Shown here piece after piece: positions 8,089 through 17,235 of a DNA stretch of 64,000 nucleotides; position 1 is the first letter of the stretch, and each line of letters begins with the position of its first letter. The stretch is from Rhizobacter sp. Root404. Its GTDB lineage: Bacteria > Pseudomonadota > Gammaproteobacteria > Burkholderiales > Burkholderiaceae_C. Both the position numbers and the translations under genes were made by a program. The notes under the pieces were generated by a model. The model saw only the letters and a list, made by a program, of their open reading frames with translations, searched no databases and had not been told where the DNA came from. The stretch spans positions 866,718 through 930,717 of the forward strand of contig NZ_LMDS01000004.1 of assembly GCF_001425865.1 (NCBI RefSeq), read 5' to 3'.

Positions 8089-10326
8089 ATGCCCGAGCCC
8101 AGCGCGACATCGATCGAGACCTCCGACGCCGCAGACTGCGCGAACGAGCCCATTCGCATCCCCGGCAGCATCCAGCCCCATGGCGCGCTGCTGGTGCTGG
8201 AGCCGACCACGCTGCGCCTGCTGCAGGCCAGCACGAACGCTGTCGACCTGTTGGGCACGCCGGTCACGCCCGGCGCCGCCTGGCCGCACGGGGCGCCGAC
8301 GGTGGACGCGATGCTGGCGGCGCTGACCGCGGCAGCGGCCGACGACGTGCACGGCACGGTCCGGTCGATCGCGGGTCGGGACGGCCCGATCAGCATCGTG
8401 ACCAGCAACGGCCCGCAGGGTCTGCTCGTCGAGCTCGAACGGCCGACGCGTGCCGAATCGGGTGCGTTCGACACGCTGTTCCCGAGCATCCGCTCTTTCG
8501 TCGACCGGATCGGTGCGGCGGACGACATCGTCGCGCTGTGCAGCGTCGCCGCCGCCGAGGTGCGGCGCATGACCGGCTTCAACCGCGCGCTGGTCTACCG
8601 CTTCAGCCCCGAGTGGCACGGCACCGTGATCGCGGAGGACAGCGACGGCACGCTGCCCTCCTACCTCGACCTGCGCTTCCCCGCGTCCGACATCCCCGCG
8701 CAGGCGCGCGAGCTGTACCGGCGCACCCGGCTGCGGCTGATCCCCGACGCGAGCTACACGCCGGTGCCGGTGCTGCCGGCGCTGAGCCCGCTCGACGGCC
8801 AGCCCCTGGATCTCTCGGATGCGGCGCTGCGCAGCGTCTCGCCGGTGCACCTCGAGTACATGCGCAACATGGGCACCGCCGCGTCGATGTCGATCTCGAT
8901 CCTGATCGACGGCGAGTTGTGGGGGCTGATCTCGTGCCACCACGCGCGCCCGCTGACGCTCGGCCCGCAGTTGCGCAGCAGTTGCGACTTCATCGGCCAG
9001 TTGCTTGCGATGCAGATCGGCGCGCGCGAGCGCCACGATCAGGCGGACGCACGCCTGGCGCTGAAGAACGTCGAGGCCGAGCTGCTGGCGCGGGTCTCGC
9101 GTGCGCCGTCGATCCAGAGCGGCCTGGGCGAGAACACCGAGGCCTGGCTGCGCCTGGCCGGAGCCACCGGCGCGGCGATGGTTCACGACGGGGCCGTGTT
9201 CTCGGCCGGACGCTGCCCCGACGTGCCGATGCTCAGCGCGCTGGCCGACTGGTTGCGCCGCGAGCACGGCGGCCGCTTGTTCGCGACCGAGGCGCTCGGC
9301 AGCGTTTTCGCGCCGGCCGGCGCGGTCGCCGACATCGCCTGCGGCCTGCTGGCCGTGCCGATCTCGGCCCTGCACCCGCACTACCTGATGTGGTTTCGAC
9401 CCGAGCTGGTCCAGACCGTGCGCTGGGGCGGCCAGCCCGACGCGAAGGACCGCGGCGCCGACGGCCGGCTGCACCCGCGGCACTCGTTCGCGCAGTGGAC
9501 CGAGCAGGTGCGTGGCCAGGCCTCGCCGTGGCCGGCCGCCGCGATCGACGCGGTGGATTCGTTCCGCAACGCGATCGTGACCTTCGTGCTCAAGCGCGCC
9601 GAGGAGCGCGCCCAGCTGACCGAGAAGCTCGAGAGCACGAACCGCGAACTCGAGGCGTTCTCGTACTCGGTCTCGCACGACCTGCGCGCACCGTTCCGGC
9701 ATGTCGTCGGCTACGCGCAGCTGCTGCGCGAGCAGAACGCCGCGTTCGACGATCGCTCGCGCCACTACGTCGACTCGATCATCGAGGCCGCGATCGCCGC
9801 GGGCCAGTTGGTCGATGACCTGCTGAACTTCTCGCAGCTCGGACGCGCCGCGCTGGACATCACGCGCGTCGACATGGACAAGCTCGTGCTCGAGCACCGC
9901 CGCTCGCTCGAGATCGACCTCGGCGCGCGGACGATCGATTGGCGCGTGGCCCCCCTGCCGCCGGCCTGGGCCGATGCCGCGTTGATGCGTCAGGCGATCG
10001 GCAACCTGATCGACAACGCCGTCAAGTACACCCGCGGGCGCACGCCGGCCGTGATCGAGATCAGCGGCGAACAGCGCGGTCACGAGACGGTCTACACGGT
10101 GCGCGACAACGGCGTCGGCTTCGACATGGCCTATGTAGGGAAGCTGTTCGGCGTGTTCCAGCGCCTGCACCGCGTCGAGGAGTTCGAAGGCACCGGCATC
10201 GGGCTGGCGCTGGTGCGCCGGATCGTCGACCGGCACGGAGGTTGGATCGCCGCGGAAGGCGTGTTGAATCAGGGCGCGGTGTTCCGCATCGGCGTGCCCA
10301 CGAACGTTCAGGAGCCTCCGCGATGA
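8089..10326 (+). CDS. bphP: Bacteriophytochrome sensor histidine kinase
   Basis: A red/far-red light sensor of 745 residues from ATG 8089. Order: PAS with the biliverdin-attachment cysteine at about residue 17, just before EPIRIPGSIQPHG; GAF with the chromophore-pocket motif RFPASDIPAQ; PHY with the tongue motif HPRHSFAQW; then HisKA with the H-box SHDLRAPF and an HATPase_c with NLIDNAVKYT and GTGIGLALVRRI. All residues needed for biliverdin binding and autophosphorylation seem present. Its stop overlaps the ATG of the following receiver gene by four bases. No heme oxygenase gene, which would supply biliverdin, is in the window. An in-frame start at 8041 is possible but would add residues outside the family. 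Confidence 0.95.
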   Translation: MPEPSATSIETSDAADCANEPIRIPGSIQPHGALLVLEPTTLRLLQASTNAVDLLGTPVTPGAAWPHGAPTVDAMLAALTAAAADDVHGTVRSIAGRDGPISIVTSNGPQGLLVELERPTRAESGAFDTLFPSIRSFVDRIGAADDIVALCSVAAAEVRRMTGFNRALVYRFSPEWHGTVIAEDSDGTLPSYLDLRFPASDIPAQARELYRRTRLRLIPDASYTPVPVLPALSPLDGQPLDLSDAALRSVSPVHLEYMRNMGTAASMSISILIDGELWGLISCHHARPLTLGPQLRSSCDFIGQLLAMQIGARERHDQADARLALKNVEAELLARVSRAPSIQSGLGENTEAWLRLAGATGAAMVHDGAVFSAGRCPDVPMLSALADWLRREHGGRLFATEALGSVFAPAGAVADIACGLLAVPISALHPHYLMWFRPELVQTVRWGGQPDAKDRGADGRLHPRHSFAQWTEQVRGQASPWPAAAIDAVDSFRNAIVTFVLKRAEERAQLTEKLESTNRELEAFSYSVSHDLRAPFRHVVGYAQLLREQNAAFDDRSRHYVDSIIEAAIAAGQLVDDLLNFSQLGRAALDITRVDMDKLVLEHRRSLEIDLGARTIDWRVAPLPPAWADAALMRQAIGNLIDNAVKYTRGRTPAVIEISGEQRGHETVYTVRDNGVGFDMAYVGKLFGVFQRLHRVEEFEGTGIGLALVRRIVDRHGGWIAAEGVLNQGAVFRIGVPTNVQEPPR

Positions 10327-10775
10327 CCGCGTCGCTGCGTCCCATTCTGCTGGTCGAGGACAACCCCAAGGACCTCGAGCTCTCGCTGGCCGCACTCGCC
10401 CGCTGCAAGCTCGCCAACCCGATCGAGGTGGCCCGCGACGGCGCCGAGGCGCTCGAATACCTGCGTGGCAGCGGTGCCTGGCAGGGCCGGGACTCGGGCG
10501 ATCCGGCCGTCGTGCTGCTCGACCTCAAGCTGCCCAAGGTCGATGGCCTGGAGGTGCTGGAGAAGGTCAAGTCCGACCCGCTGCTGCGCCACATCCCGGT
10601 CGTGATGCTGACCTCGTCGCGCGAGGAGCGCGACCTGGTCCTCAGCTACCAGTTCGGCGTGAACTCGTTCGTCGTCAAGCCGGTGGACTTCACCGCCTTC
10701 CTGCAGGCCATTCAGGACCTGGGCATGTTCTGGGGTGTCCTGAACGAGCCGCCGCCGCGCGGCGTGCGCGCTTGA
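10323..10775 (+). CDS. Rcp1-like single-domain response regulator, partner of the phytochrome
   Basis: A 150-residue stand-alone receiver. It has the acidic pair in LLVEDNPKD, the phospho-acceptor Asp in VVLLDLKLPKVDG, the Thr/Ser in VVMLTSSREERD and the Lys in FVVKPVD. The extended form with EYLRGSG between the second and third strands is typical of Rcp1, the regulator that takes phosphate from cyanobacterial-type phytochromes. The start overlaps the phytochrome stop as ATGA, so translation is coupled. It has no output domain and must signal by protein contact or phosphotransfer, possibly to the next gene product. Confidence 0.92.
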   Translation: MTASLRPILLVEDNPKDLELSLAALARCKLANPIEVARDGAEALEYLRGSGAWQGRDSGDPAVVLLDLKLPKVDGLEVLEKVKSDPLLRHIPVVMLTSSREERDLVLSYQFGVNSFVVKPVDFTAFLQAIQDLGMFWGVLNEPPPRGVRA

Positions 10776-10828
10776 ACCGTCCGGCCGACGCGGCAGTCGG
10801 TGCCGCCACGACCGCCCCACGCCCGGGC

Positions 10829-13264
10829 ATGGAGTCGACCACCCGACCGATGATCCTGCTGCTCGAGGACAGCGACATCGATGCCGAGCTGATCGGCATC
10901 CATCTCGAGCGTGCGCAGTTCCCGTGCGACATCCTGCGGGCGACCCGCCGCAGCGAGTTCGAGCGCGCGCTCGACACGACCACCATCGACCTGGTGCTGG
11001 CCGACTACTCGCTGCCCGACTTCGACGGGCTCGAGGCGCTGGCGATGACACGCACGCGCTTCGCCGGGCTGCCGTTCGTGTTCGTCTCCGGCGTCGGCGG
11101 CGAGGAGATCGCGACCGACGCGCTGCGCCGCGGCGCGACCGACTACGTGCTCAAGCGCAACCTCGCGCGCCTGGTCGGCTCGATCCAGCGGGCTCTCGCC
11201 GAAGCCCGCGAACGGGCCCAGCGCGAGCGTGCCGAGGGCGCGCTGATCCGCAGCGAGGCGCGCATGCGCCTGGCCGTCGACGCGGCCGAACTCGGCATGT
11301 GGCACTACAGCGCCGACGATGCGAGCTTCGGCTGGGACGAGCGCTGTCAGCGCCTGTTCGGCCTCGATGGCCGCGACGCGGTCGGCTACGACGAGTTCCT
11401 CGGGCGCGTGCTGCCGGCCGACCGCGAGGCGCTCGACGCCGCGCTGCAGGCCTCGCTGCGCGGCGATGCCAGCGTCGCCCTCACCCATGAGTGCCGCTCG
11501 CAGGCCGCGGACGGCAGCCTGCGCTGGGTCGTGATCCGCGGCCAGAAGCTGGCATCGGGCGAGGCCGCCGGCGTGCGCCTGACCGGCGTGCTGCAGGACG
11601 TGACCGCGACCCGCCGGCTCGAGGCGCGGCAGCGCCAGGCCGAGATGCTGTTCCGCATCGCCGCGCAGGCCACTGGCGTCGGCATCTGGGAGCTCGGGCC
11701 CGGCACGGACGAGATCTGGGTCGACGAGAGCTTCCGCGCGATGGCCGCGCTGCCGGCCGACAGCGCCTACGGCTACGCCGACCTGCTGCACGGCGTCGTG
11801 CATCCGGACGACCGCGCCCGTGTCGATGCAGCGACGCAGGCCGCCTTCGGCGCGTCGGGCGACGCCGAGATCGATATCGAGGCCCGGATCGTCGGCTTGA
11901 CCGACCGGCGCATGCGCTGGATCGCGCTGAAGGGCCGGCGCATCGTCGGCATCGACGGCCAGGTGCGGCTGGTCGGCACCGTGCGCGACGTGACCGAACA
12001 GCGTGCGTTGCAGCAGGCGCTGCGCGATGCGAACCAGGAGCTCGAGCTGCGCGTGGCCGAGCGCACCCGCGAACTCACCGCGGAGATCCGCGAGCGCAGC
12101 AAGGTCGAGGACACGCTGCGCCAGATGCAGCGCCTCGAGGCGGTGGGCCAGCTGACTTCGGGCGTCGCGCACGACTTCAACAACCTGCTGACGATCGTGC
12201 TGAACAACCTCACGCTGGTCGATCGGCTGCTGGCCCAGAAAGGGGTGGTCGAGCCACGCGTGGCGGACCGGCTGGCCGCGATGCGCACGGCCGCGAACCG
12301 AGGCGCCACGCTGACGCGCCAGTTGCTCGCGTTCTCGCGCCGCCAGCGGCTGGAGCCGCAGACCGTGAACTTCAACGAGATCATCAGCGGCATGCGCGAC
12401 CTGCTGCAGACCACGCTCGGCGGCAGCGTGAACCTGCAGACCGACCTCGCCGACGACCTGTGGGCCGCGTTGGCCGATCCGACGCAGATCGAGATGGTGG
12501 TGCTGAATCTGGCGATCAACGCACGCGATGCGATGGAGGTCGGCGGCAGCCTGAAGGTGCAGACGGCGAACCGCACGCTCGTGGAGCTGCCGGCACGTCC
12601 CGAGGAGCCGGAGCCTGGCGACTATGTGGTGCTGAGCGTCACCGACACCGGCAGCGGCATGTCCGACGAGGTGCTGGCGAAGGCCTTCGAACCGTTCTTC
12701 ACGACCAAGGAGATCGGCAAGGGCTCGGGGCTCGGCCTGGCGCAGGTGTTCGGCTTCGCGAAGCAGTCGGGCGGCGGTGCGCGCATCGAGACGCGCGCCG
12801 GGCACGGCACCTCGGTCCATGTGTACCTGCCGCGCTCCGACGGACGCCAGCTTGTCGACCCGGCTCACCCCGCGGCCGCCTCGGTGCCGCGCGCACCGCG
12901 TTTCGGCTCGACCCGCGTGCTGCTGCTGGTCGACGACGACGACGCGGTGCGCGAGGCCACGGCGGCATTGCTGTCGCTGCACGGCTTCCGGATCGTCGAA
13001 GCCGCCGACGGGGTCAGCGCGCTGGCCCAGGCCCGCGCGCACCACGACATCGACGCGGTGATCGCCGACTTCGCGATGCCGCGGATGAACGGCGCCGAAC
13101 TCGCCCGGCAGCTGCGCGTGCTGCGGCCGGACCTGCCGGTGCTGTTCATGACCGGCTTCGCCGAGCTCGGCGCGCTCGACGACGTGCCGGAGGACTTCGT
13201 GCTGCAGAAGCCGATCGCCGAGAGCGAACTCGTGGCGCGGCTGGACCGGTTGCTGCCCGGCTAG
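10829..13264 (+). CDS. Hybrid histidine kinase, REC-PAS-PAS-HisKA-HATPase-REC
   Basis: An 811-residue soluble kinase. The N-terminal receiver has LLLEDSDID and phospho-acceptor DYSLPDFDG. Two PAS modules follow, the second ending in VRLVGTVRDVTEQRA. A coiled coil then leads to the H-box GVAHDFNNLLT, an HATPase_c with NLAINARDAM, DTGSGM and GSGLGLAQV, and a C-terminal receiver with LLVDDDDA, DFAMPRMNG and LQKPI. There is no membrane segment. A TTG at 10772 overlapping the previous stop (TTGA) is an alternative, coupled start adding 19 residues. Being last in the phytochrome operon with a receiver at its N-terminus, it could be controlled by phosphate from the phytochrome or its Rcp1-like partner. 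Confidence 0.9.
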   Translation: MESTTRPMILLLEDSDIDAELIGIHLERAQFPCDILRATRRSEFERALDTTTIDLVLADYSLPDFDGLEALAMTRTRFAGLPFVFVSGVGGEEIATDALRRGATDYVLKRNLARLVGSIQRALAEARERAQRERAEGALIRSEARMRLAVDAAELGMWHYSADDASFGWDERCQRLFGLDGRDAVGYDEFLGRVLPADREALDAALQASLRGDASVALTHECRSQAADGSLRWVVIRGQKLASGEAAGVRLTGVLQDVTATRRLEARQRQAEMLFRIAAQATGVGIWELGPGTDEIWVDESFRAMAALPADSAYGYADLLHGVVHPDDRARVDAATQAAFGASGDAEIDIEARIVGLTDRRMRWIALKGRRIVGIDGQVRLVGTVRDVTEQRALQQALRDANQELELRVAERTRELTAEIRERSKVEDTLRQMQRLEAVGQLTSGVAHDFNNLLTIVLNNLTLVDRLLAQKGVVEPRVADRLAAMRTAANRGATLTRQLLAFSRRQRLEPQTVNFNEIISGMRDLLQTTLGGSVNLQTDLADDLWAALADPTQIEMVVLNLAINARDAMEVGGSLKVQTANRTLVELPARPEEPEPGDYVVLSVTDTGSGMSDEVLAKAFEPFFTTKEIGKGSGLGLAQVFGFAKQSGGGARIETRAGHGTSVHVYLPRSDGRQLVDPAHPAAASVPRAPRFGSTRVLLLVDDDDAVREATAALLSLHGFRIVEAADGVSALAQARAHHDIDAVIADFAMPRMNGAELARQLRVLRPDLPVLFMTGFAELGALDDVPEDFVLQKPIAESELVARLDRLLPG

Positions 13265-13285
13265 GCGCCCGCCCGGGGCGGTGCG

Positions 13286-15136
13286 TCAAACCGGCTTGAC
13301 GCCCAGTTTGAACGCGATCATCGCGCGCAGCTTGTTCGGCACCACCGGCTTGATCAGCAGGTGGAAGTTGTGCTCGTGGGCTTCCTTGTCGTGCCCGGTC
13401 ATCGTGCTGCCGGTGACGAGGATCGCCGGGATCGCGTCGCCGAAGCGCCGCCGCAGCGCCTTGATCGCGTCGACGCCGTTCAGGCCGTCCTCGAGCCGGT
13501 AGTCGACGATGAACAGGTCGGGCTTGACGAGTTCCGGGTCGCTGCGTTCGGCCCAGGCGCGGGCGGCCGCAACGCTGTCGAACGCGTCGATCTGCGCGCC
13601 CCAGCCGAGCAGCAGGACCTCGAGGCCTGCCCGCACGGCCGGCTCGTCCTCGACGACGACGATGCGCCGCCCGGCCAGCGTGATGCCCACCGGTCCCTTG
13701 CCCGGGACCGCGAGCAGCGCCGAGGGCCGCGGCGCGCGCCCGGCCGGCAGCTCGAGCGTGAACACCGTGCCGCGGCCCGGCACCGAGCGCATGGTCAGCG
13801 GCGCATTCATCAGGTCGGCGAGCCGCTTGACGATCGCCAGACCCAGGCCCAGGCCCTTGCGCTGGTCCGGGCTGACCTTGGGCGTGTTCGGCACCTGGTA
13901 GAACTCGTCGAAGATGCGGGTCTGCTCGGCCTCGCCGATGCCCAGACCGGTGTCCCACACCTGCACCCGCACGCGGTCGCCGCGCTGGCGGCAACCGACC
14001 AGCACCGAGCCGTCGTTGGTGTAGCGGATCGCGTTCGAGACCAGGTTGCGCAGCACGCGCTCCACCAGCAGCGGATCGGCGAACACGACCTTGCCGGCGC
14101 CGCGCAGCCGCAACGAGAGGCCCTTCTCGAACGCGCTCGGCTCGAAGTGCAGACGCAGCTTGCGCAAGATGTCGCCGACCTCGAAGTGCTGCGGATGCAC
14201 CTCGATCACGCCGCTGTCGATGCGGGTGATGTCGAGCAGCTCGGAGAACAGGCCCTCGAGCGCGTCGACCGACTCGTTGATGCTGTTGACCAGCTGCGCC
14301 ACTTCGGGTTCGTGCACGCGCTGGCGCAGCGCCTCGGCGAACAGGCCCATCGCGTGCAGCGGCTGGCGCAGGTCGTGGCTCGCCGCGGTGAAGAACTGGG
14401 TCTTGGCGCGATTCGCGATCTCGGCCTCGCGGCGCGCCGCCTCGGCGGCGAGCGTCTCGACCCGCAGCCGCGCGGCCAGCTCGTCGGCCTGCAGCTTCAG
14501 GTCGATCGCGCGCTGCAGGGCCTGGCGGTAGCTGTTGGCCAGCACCGCGGTGAGGCTGATGATCAGGATCAGCTCGCCCGCCAGCTGGTAGCTGTGCACG
14601 TCCTGGCCGAGCGCGATGCGCACGACCAGCGGCAAGAGGCACAGGCTGGCATAGGTCAGGTACAGCTTCGGCTGGGTCGAGAGCACCGGGATGCCGGCCA
14701 CGGTGAAGGTGTAGATGATGATGATCAGCCCGGTCGTCTGCTGCTGCTCGGTGCCCAGCCCGTAGAAGATCCAGCCGGCCGCGCCCCACAGCGACGCGGC
14801 GACGACGGTGCCGACGTTCGACCGCAGGCGCCAGCGCAGCCAGTCGGCGCGGCTGCTCGGCGTGGCGCGGCGGAACGCGCGGATCACGAAGCCGCGCACG
14901 ACGCACATCACCGCGAAGGCGCCGATCCACGGCAGCATCACCGCCGCCGGCGCGGTCGACCAGAACAGCATCGTGACGACGCCGACGCCGGCCAGGTAGC
15001 CGGCCAGCGCGGCGGGCATGTAGGCGTAGGTGCTCTGGATCGTCTCGACGACGGCGCCGAACGCGAGGTCGCCGCCGGCGGCGGCCGCGGGGTCGATCGT
15101 GCCGGCAGCGGCAGCGGCGGCAGGCGCGGCGCTCAA
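13286..15136 (-). CDS. Membrane-bound hybrid histidine kinase with C-terminal receiver
   Basis: 616 residues. About six hydrophobic segments in the first 230 residues form a membrane sensor of unrecognised type. A coiled coil follows, then HisKA with AASHDLRQPLHAMGLFAEAL, HATPase_c with RNLVSNAIRYT, DTGLGIG and GLGLGLAIVKRLADL, and a C-terminal receiver (VVVEDEPAVRAGL, phospho-acceptor in FIVDYRLEDG, LIKPV). It starts 10 bases after the LuxR-type regulator gene on the same strand, which makes them a probable pair. It is convergent with the REC-PAS hybrid kinase, 21 bases apart. The H-box style and the C-terminal receiver suggest a phosphorelay rather than a simple pair. Confidence 0.9.
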   Translation of the reverse strand: MSAAPAAAAAAGTIDPAAAAGGDLAFGAVVETIQSTYAYMPAALAGYLAGVGVVTMLFWSTAPAAVMLPWIGAFAVMCVVRGFVIRAFRRATPSSRADWLRWRLRSNVGTVVAASLWGAAGWIFYGLGTEQQQTTGLIIIIYTFTVAGIPVLSTQPKLYLTYASLCLLPLVVRIALGQDVHSYQLAGELILIISLTAVLANSYRQALQRAIDLKLQADELAARLRVETLAAEAARREAEIANRAKTQFFTAASHDLRQPLHAMGLFAEALRQRVHEPEVAQLVNSINESVDALEGLFSELLDITRIDSGVIEVHPQHFEVGDILRKLRLHFEPSAFEKGLSLRLRGAGKVVFADPLLVERVLRNLVSNAIRYTNDGSVLVGCRQRGDRVRVQVWDTGLGIGEAEQTRIFDEFYQVPNTPKVSPDQRKGLGLGLAIVKRLADLMNAPLTMRSVPGRGTVFTLELPAGRAPRPSALLAVPGKGPVGITLAGRRIVVVEDEPAVRAGLEVLLLGWGAQIDAFDSVAAARAWAERSDPELVKPDLFIVDYRLEDGLNGVDAIKALRRRFGDAIPAILVTGSTMTGHDKEAHEHNFHLLIKPVVPNKLRAMIAFKLGVKPV

Positions 15137-15146
15137 GCGCGGCCCG

Positions 15147-15872
15147 TCAGCGGGTGCCGTGCCACGGCGCGCGCCCGCCCGAGGCCGACATCTGGCTCAC
15201 CGCGAGCACGGCCTGGGTGCGCGAGCTGACGCCGAGCGTGCGCAGCACCGCGGCGACATGGTCCTTGACGGTCTCGACCGACAGATTGAGCTCGCGGGCG
15301 ATCAGCTTGTTGGGCTGGCCCTTCAGCAGCAGCGCGAGCACATCGGTCTGGCGCGGCGTGAGGCCGAGCTCGGCGAGGGGCACCGAGTTGGTCTGGAAGC
15401 CGCTGTCCTGCGCGGTCTCGCGCACCACGCGCAACACGCTGGGCACGGTGTCGCCCTGCGGCTTGGACGCGGGCTCGGAGCCCATCGTCATCGGCGGCAC
15501 GTAGATGCCGCCCGACATCACCATGTGCAGCGCCTCGAACAGCGTCTCGTTGCTGGCGCGCTTGGGCACGAATCCCATCGCGCCGGCGTCGATCGCACGG
15601 ATCACGTCGCTGGTGCGGTCGGACGCGGACAGCACGACCACCGGCAGCGCCGGGTAGGCGGCGCGCAGTTCGGTCAGCAGATCGAAGCCGTCGGCGTCGC
15701 CGAGGTGCAGGTCGAGCAGCACGAGGTCGAACTCGGCATCGGCCTTCAGCGTCTCGCGCGCGGCGCGTGCGCTGTTCGCGCCGACCACCGTGGTGTCACT
15801 GCCCAGGCCTTCGATCACGGACTGCAGTGCGGACAGGATCAGCGGGTGGTCGTCGATCAGCAGAACCTTCAT
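15147..15872 (-). CDS. LuxR/NarL-type response regulator
   Basis: A 241-residue DNA-binding regulator. The receiver (LLIDDHPLILSAL, phospho-acceptor in LVLLDLHLGDADG, VVLSASD, Lys in FVPKRAS) is followed by a linker and a LuxR helix-turn-helix with LTPRQTDVLALLLKGQPNKLIARELNLS split by the usual turn. ATG 15872 is preferred over a GTG at 15878 because GGAGGGG lies five bases before it. It is the first gene of a two-gene operon with the membrane hybrid kinase. The adjacent phytochrome operon faces it, so cross-talk is possible but not shown. Confidence 0.92.
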   Translation of the reverse strand: MKVLLIDDHPLILSALQSVIEGLGSDTTVVGANSARAARETLKADAEFDLVLLDLHLGDADGFDLLTELRAAYPALPVVVLSASDRTSDVIRAIDAGAMGFVPKRASNETLFEALHMVMSGGIYVPPMTMGSEPASKPQGDTVPSVLRVVRETAQDSGFQTNSVPLAELGLTPRQTDVLALLLKGQPNKLIARELNLSVETVKDHVAAVLRTLGVSSRTQAVLAVSQMSASGGRAPWHGTR

Positions 15873-15947
15873 GCGCACCCCTCCAGGAAGGCAACATCCT
15901 AAACCAGCGGATGCGCATGCGCCCTCCCCAACCCGCTACGGCGTTGC

Positions 15948-16400
15948 TCAGGTGTAGCGCCGCGCCAGCGACTCGGCCACGCAGACCGGCTTGTCCGAAC
16001 CCTCGCGTTCCATCGAGACCTCGACGGTCAGCTGTGCGCCGCCCTCCAGCGGCTCGTACTTGGTGAGCTTGAAGTGCCCGCGCAGCCGGCTGCCCGACGG
16101 CACCGGCGCCGGGAACCGCACTTTCCCGAGCCCGTAGTTCACGCCCATGCGCGTGTCGCGCACCTCGAACGCCGAGGCGCTCATCTCCGGCAGCAGCGAC
16201 AGCGTCAGGAAGCCGTGCGCGATCGTCGTGCCGAACGGGCCCTTCGCGGCGCGCTCGGTGTCCAGGTGGATCCACTGGTGGTCGCCGGTCGCATCGGCGA
16301 ACAGCTGGATGCGCTCCTGGGTGACGGTGATCCAGTCGCTGACGCCGACGTTCTGGCCGACCAGCGCCTGCAGGTCGGTGAGGTGCTCGAAACTTCGCAT
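15948..16400 (-). CDS. MaoC-like (R)-specific enoyl-CoA hydratase/dehydratase
   Basis: A 150-residue hot-dog-fold protein. The hydratase-2 motif is present as FADATGDHQWIH, with the catalytic Asp/His pair, followed by GPFGTTIAHGFLTLSLLP. The family hydrates trans-2-enoyl-CoA to (R)-3-hydroxyacyl-CoA, for beta-oxidation or polyhydroxyalkanoate supply; short members like this are often called NodN-like. It lies on the opposite strand to kefF with a 112-base divergent spacer. No phasin or polymerase gene is nearby, so the pathway is not defined by context. Confidence 0.9.
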   Translation of the reverse strand: MRSFEHLTDLQALVGQNVGVSDWITVTQERIQLFADATGDHQWIHLDTERAAKGPFGTTIAHGFLTLSLLPEMSASAFEVRDTRMGVNYGLGKVRFPAPVPSGSRLRGHFKLTKYEPLEGGAQLTVEVSMEREGSDKPVCVAESLARRYT

Positions 16401-16512
16401 GCGATGCTTTCGCTGTCGTTGGGGGGCGTTCAGGTTATGTTAGCGGGCCGCGCGAACCTGTCGCCATCGAGACTCACCCGCGCCAGCGCCCTTGCAACTT
16501 GCCTCCGGACCC

Positions 16513-17235
16513 ATGGCCGACTCCCCTTTCTCCGTGCTCGACGCACCCGCCCGGCCCTCCCCCGGCGCCGACGTCGTCGTGATCACCGCGCACCCGCAGA
16601 TGGAACACTCGCGCATCAACAAGCGCCTGATGCGCGCCGCCAGGCGCCTGCCCGCGACCGAGGACTCGCCGCTGATCGTGGTCCGTGACCTGTACGCGCT
16701 CTACCCCGACTACCTGATCGACGTGGCCGAGGAGCAGGCGCTGCTCGCGACCGCGAAGCTGATCGTCTGGCAGCACCCGATCCACTGGTACAGCATGCCG
16801 CCGCTGATGAAGCTCTGGCTGGACGACGTGCTCGCGTTCGGCTGGGCCTACGGGCCGGGCGGCACCGCGCTGCGCGGCAAGGACCTGTGGCTGGTCGCGA
16901 CCACCGGCGGGCCGGAGGAGTCGTACCAGCCCAACAGCTACAACCGCTACTTCTTCGACGACTTCCTGCCGCCGTACGAACAGACCGCCAACCTGTGCGG
17001 CCTGCGCTTCCTGCCGCCGCTGCTGCTGCATGGCGCGCACCGCGCCACCGATGTCGAGGTCGAGGCGCACCTCGAGGTCTACGCGCAGCGGCTGGCCAGC
17101 TACCCGAACTGGCCGGAGCTCGGCGAACTGCTGTACGAACTGCCGGCGCTGATCCCCGAAGACGCGCGCCCCGATGAAGACGCGGACGATCCGGCCGACC
17201 CGCCGAAGCTGGCGGTCGCGAAGGGAGCCCGCTGA
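16513..17235 (+). CDS. kefF: KefF-like NAD(P)H quinone oxidoreductase, ancillary to KefC
   Basis: A 240-residue flavodoxin-fold protein: VVVITAHPQMEHSRINKRL (phosphate-binding loop), LIVWQHPIHWYSMPPLMKLW and the flavin contact ATTGGPEESYQ. KefF binds the cytoplasmic face of KefC and activates it, and reduces quinones with NAD(P)H. The N-terminus is about 20 residues longer than usual and Pro/Asp rich. ATG 16513 is chosen; a TTG at 16492 is possible. The stop overlaps the kefC ATG (TGATG), so the two are translationally coupled, which strongly supports the functional assignment. Confidence 0.9.
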   Translation: MADSPFSVLDAPARPSPGADVVVITAHPQMEHSRINKRLMRAARRLPATEDSPLIVVRDLYALYPDYLIDVAEEQALLATAKLIVWQHPIHWYSMPPLMKLWLDDVLAFGWAYGPGGTALRGKDLWLVATTGGPEESYQPNSYNRYFFDDFLPPYEQTANLCGLRFLPPLLLHGAHRATDVEVEAHLEVYAQRLASYPNWPELGELLYELPALIPEDARPDEDADDPADPPKLAVAKGAR

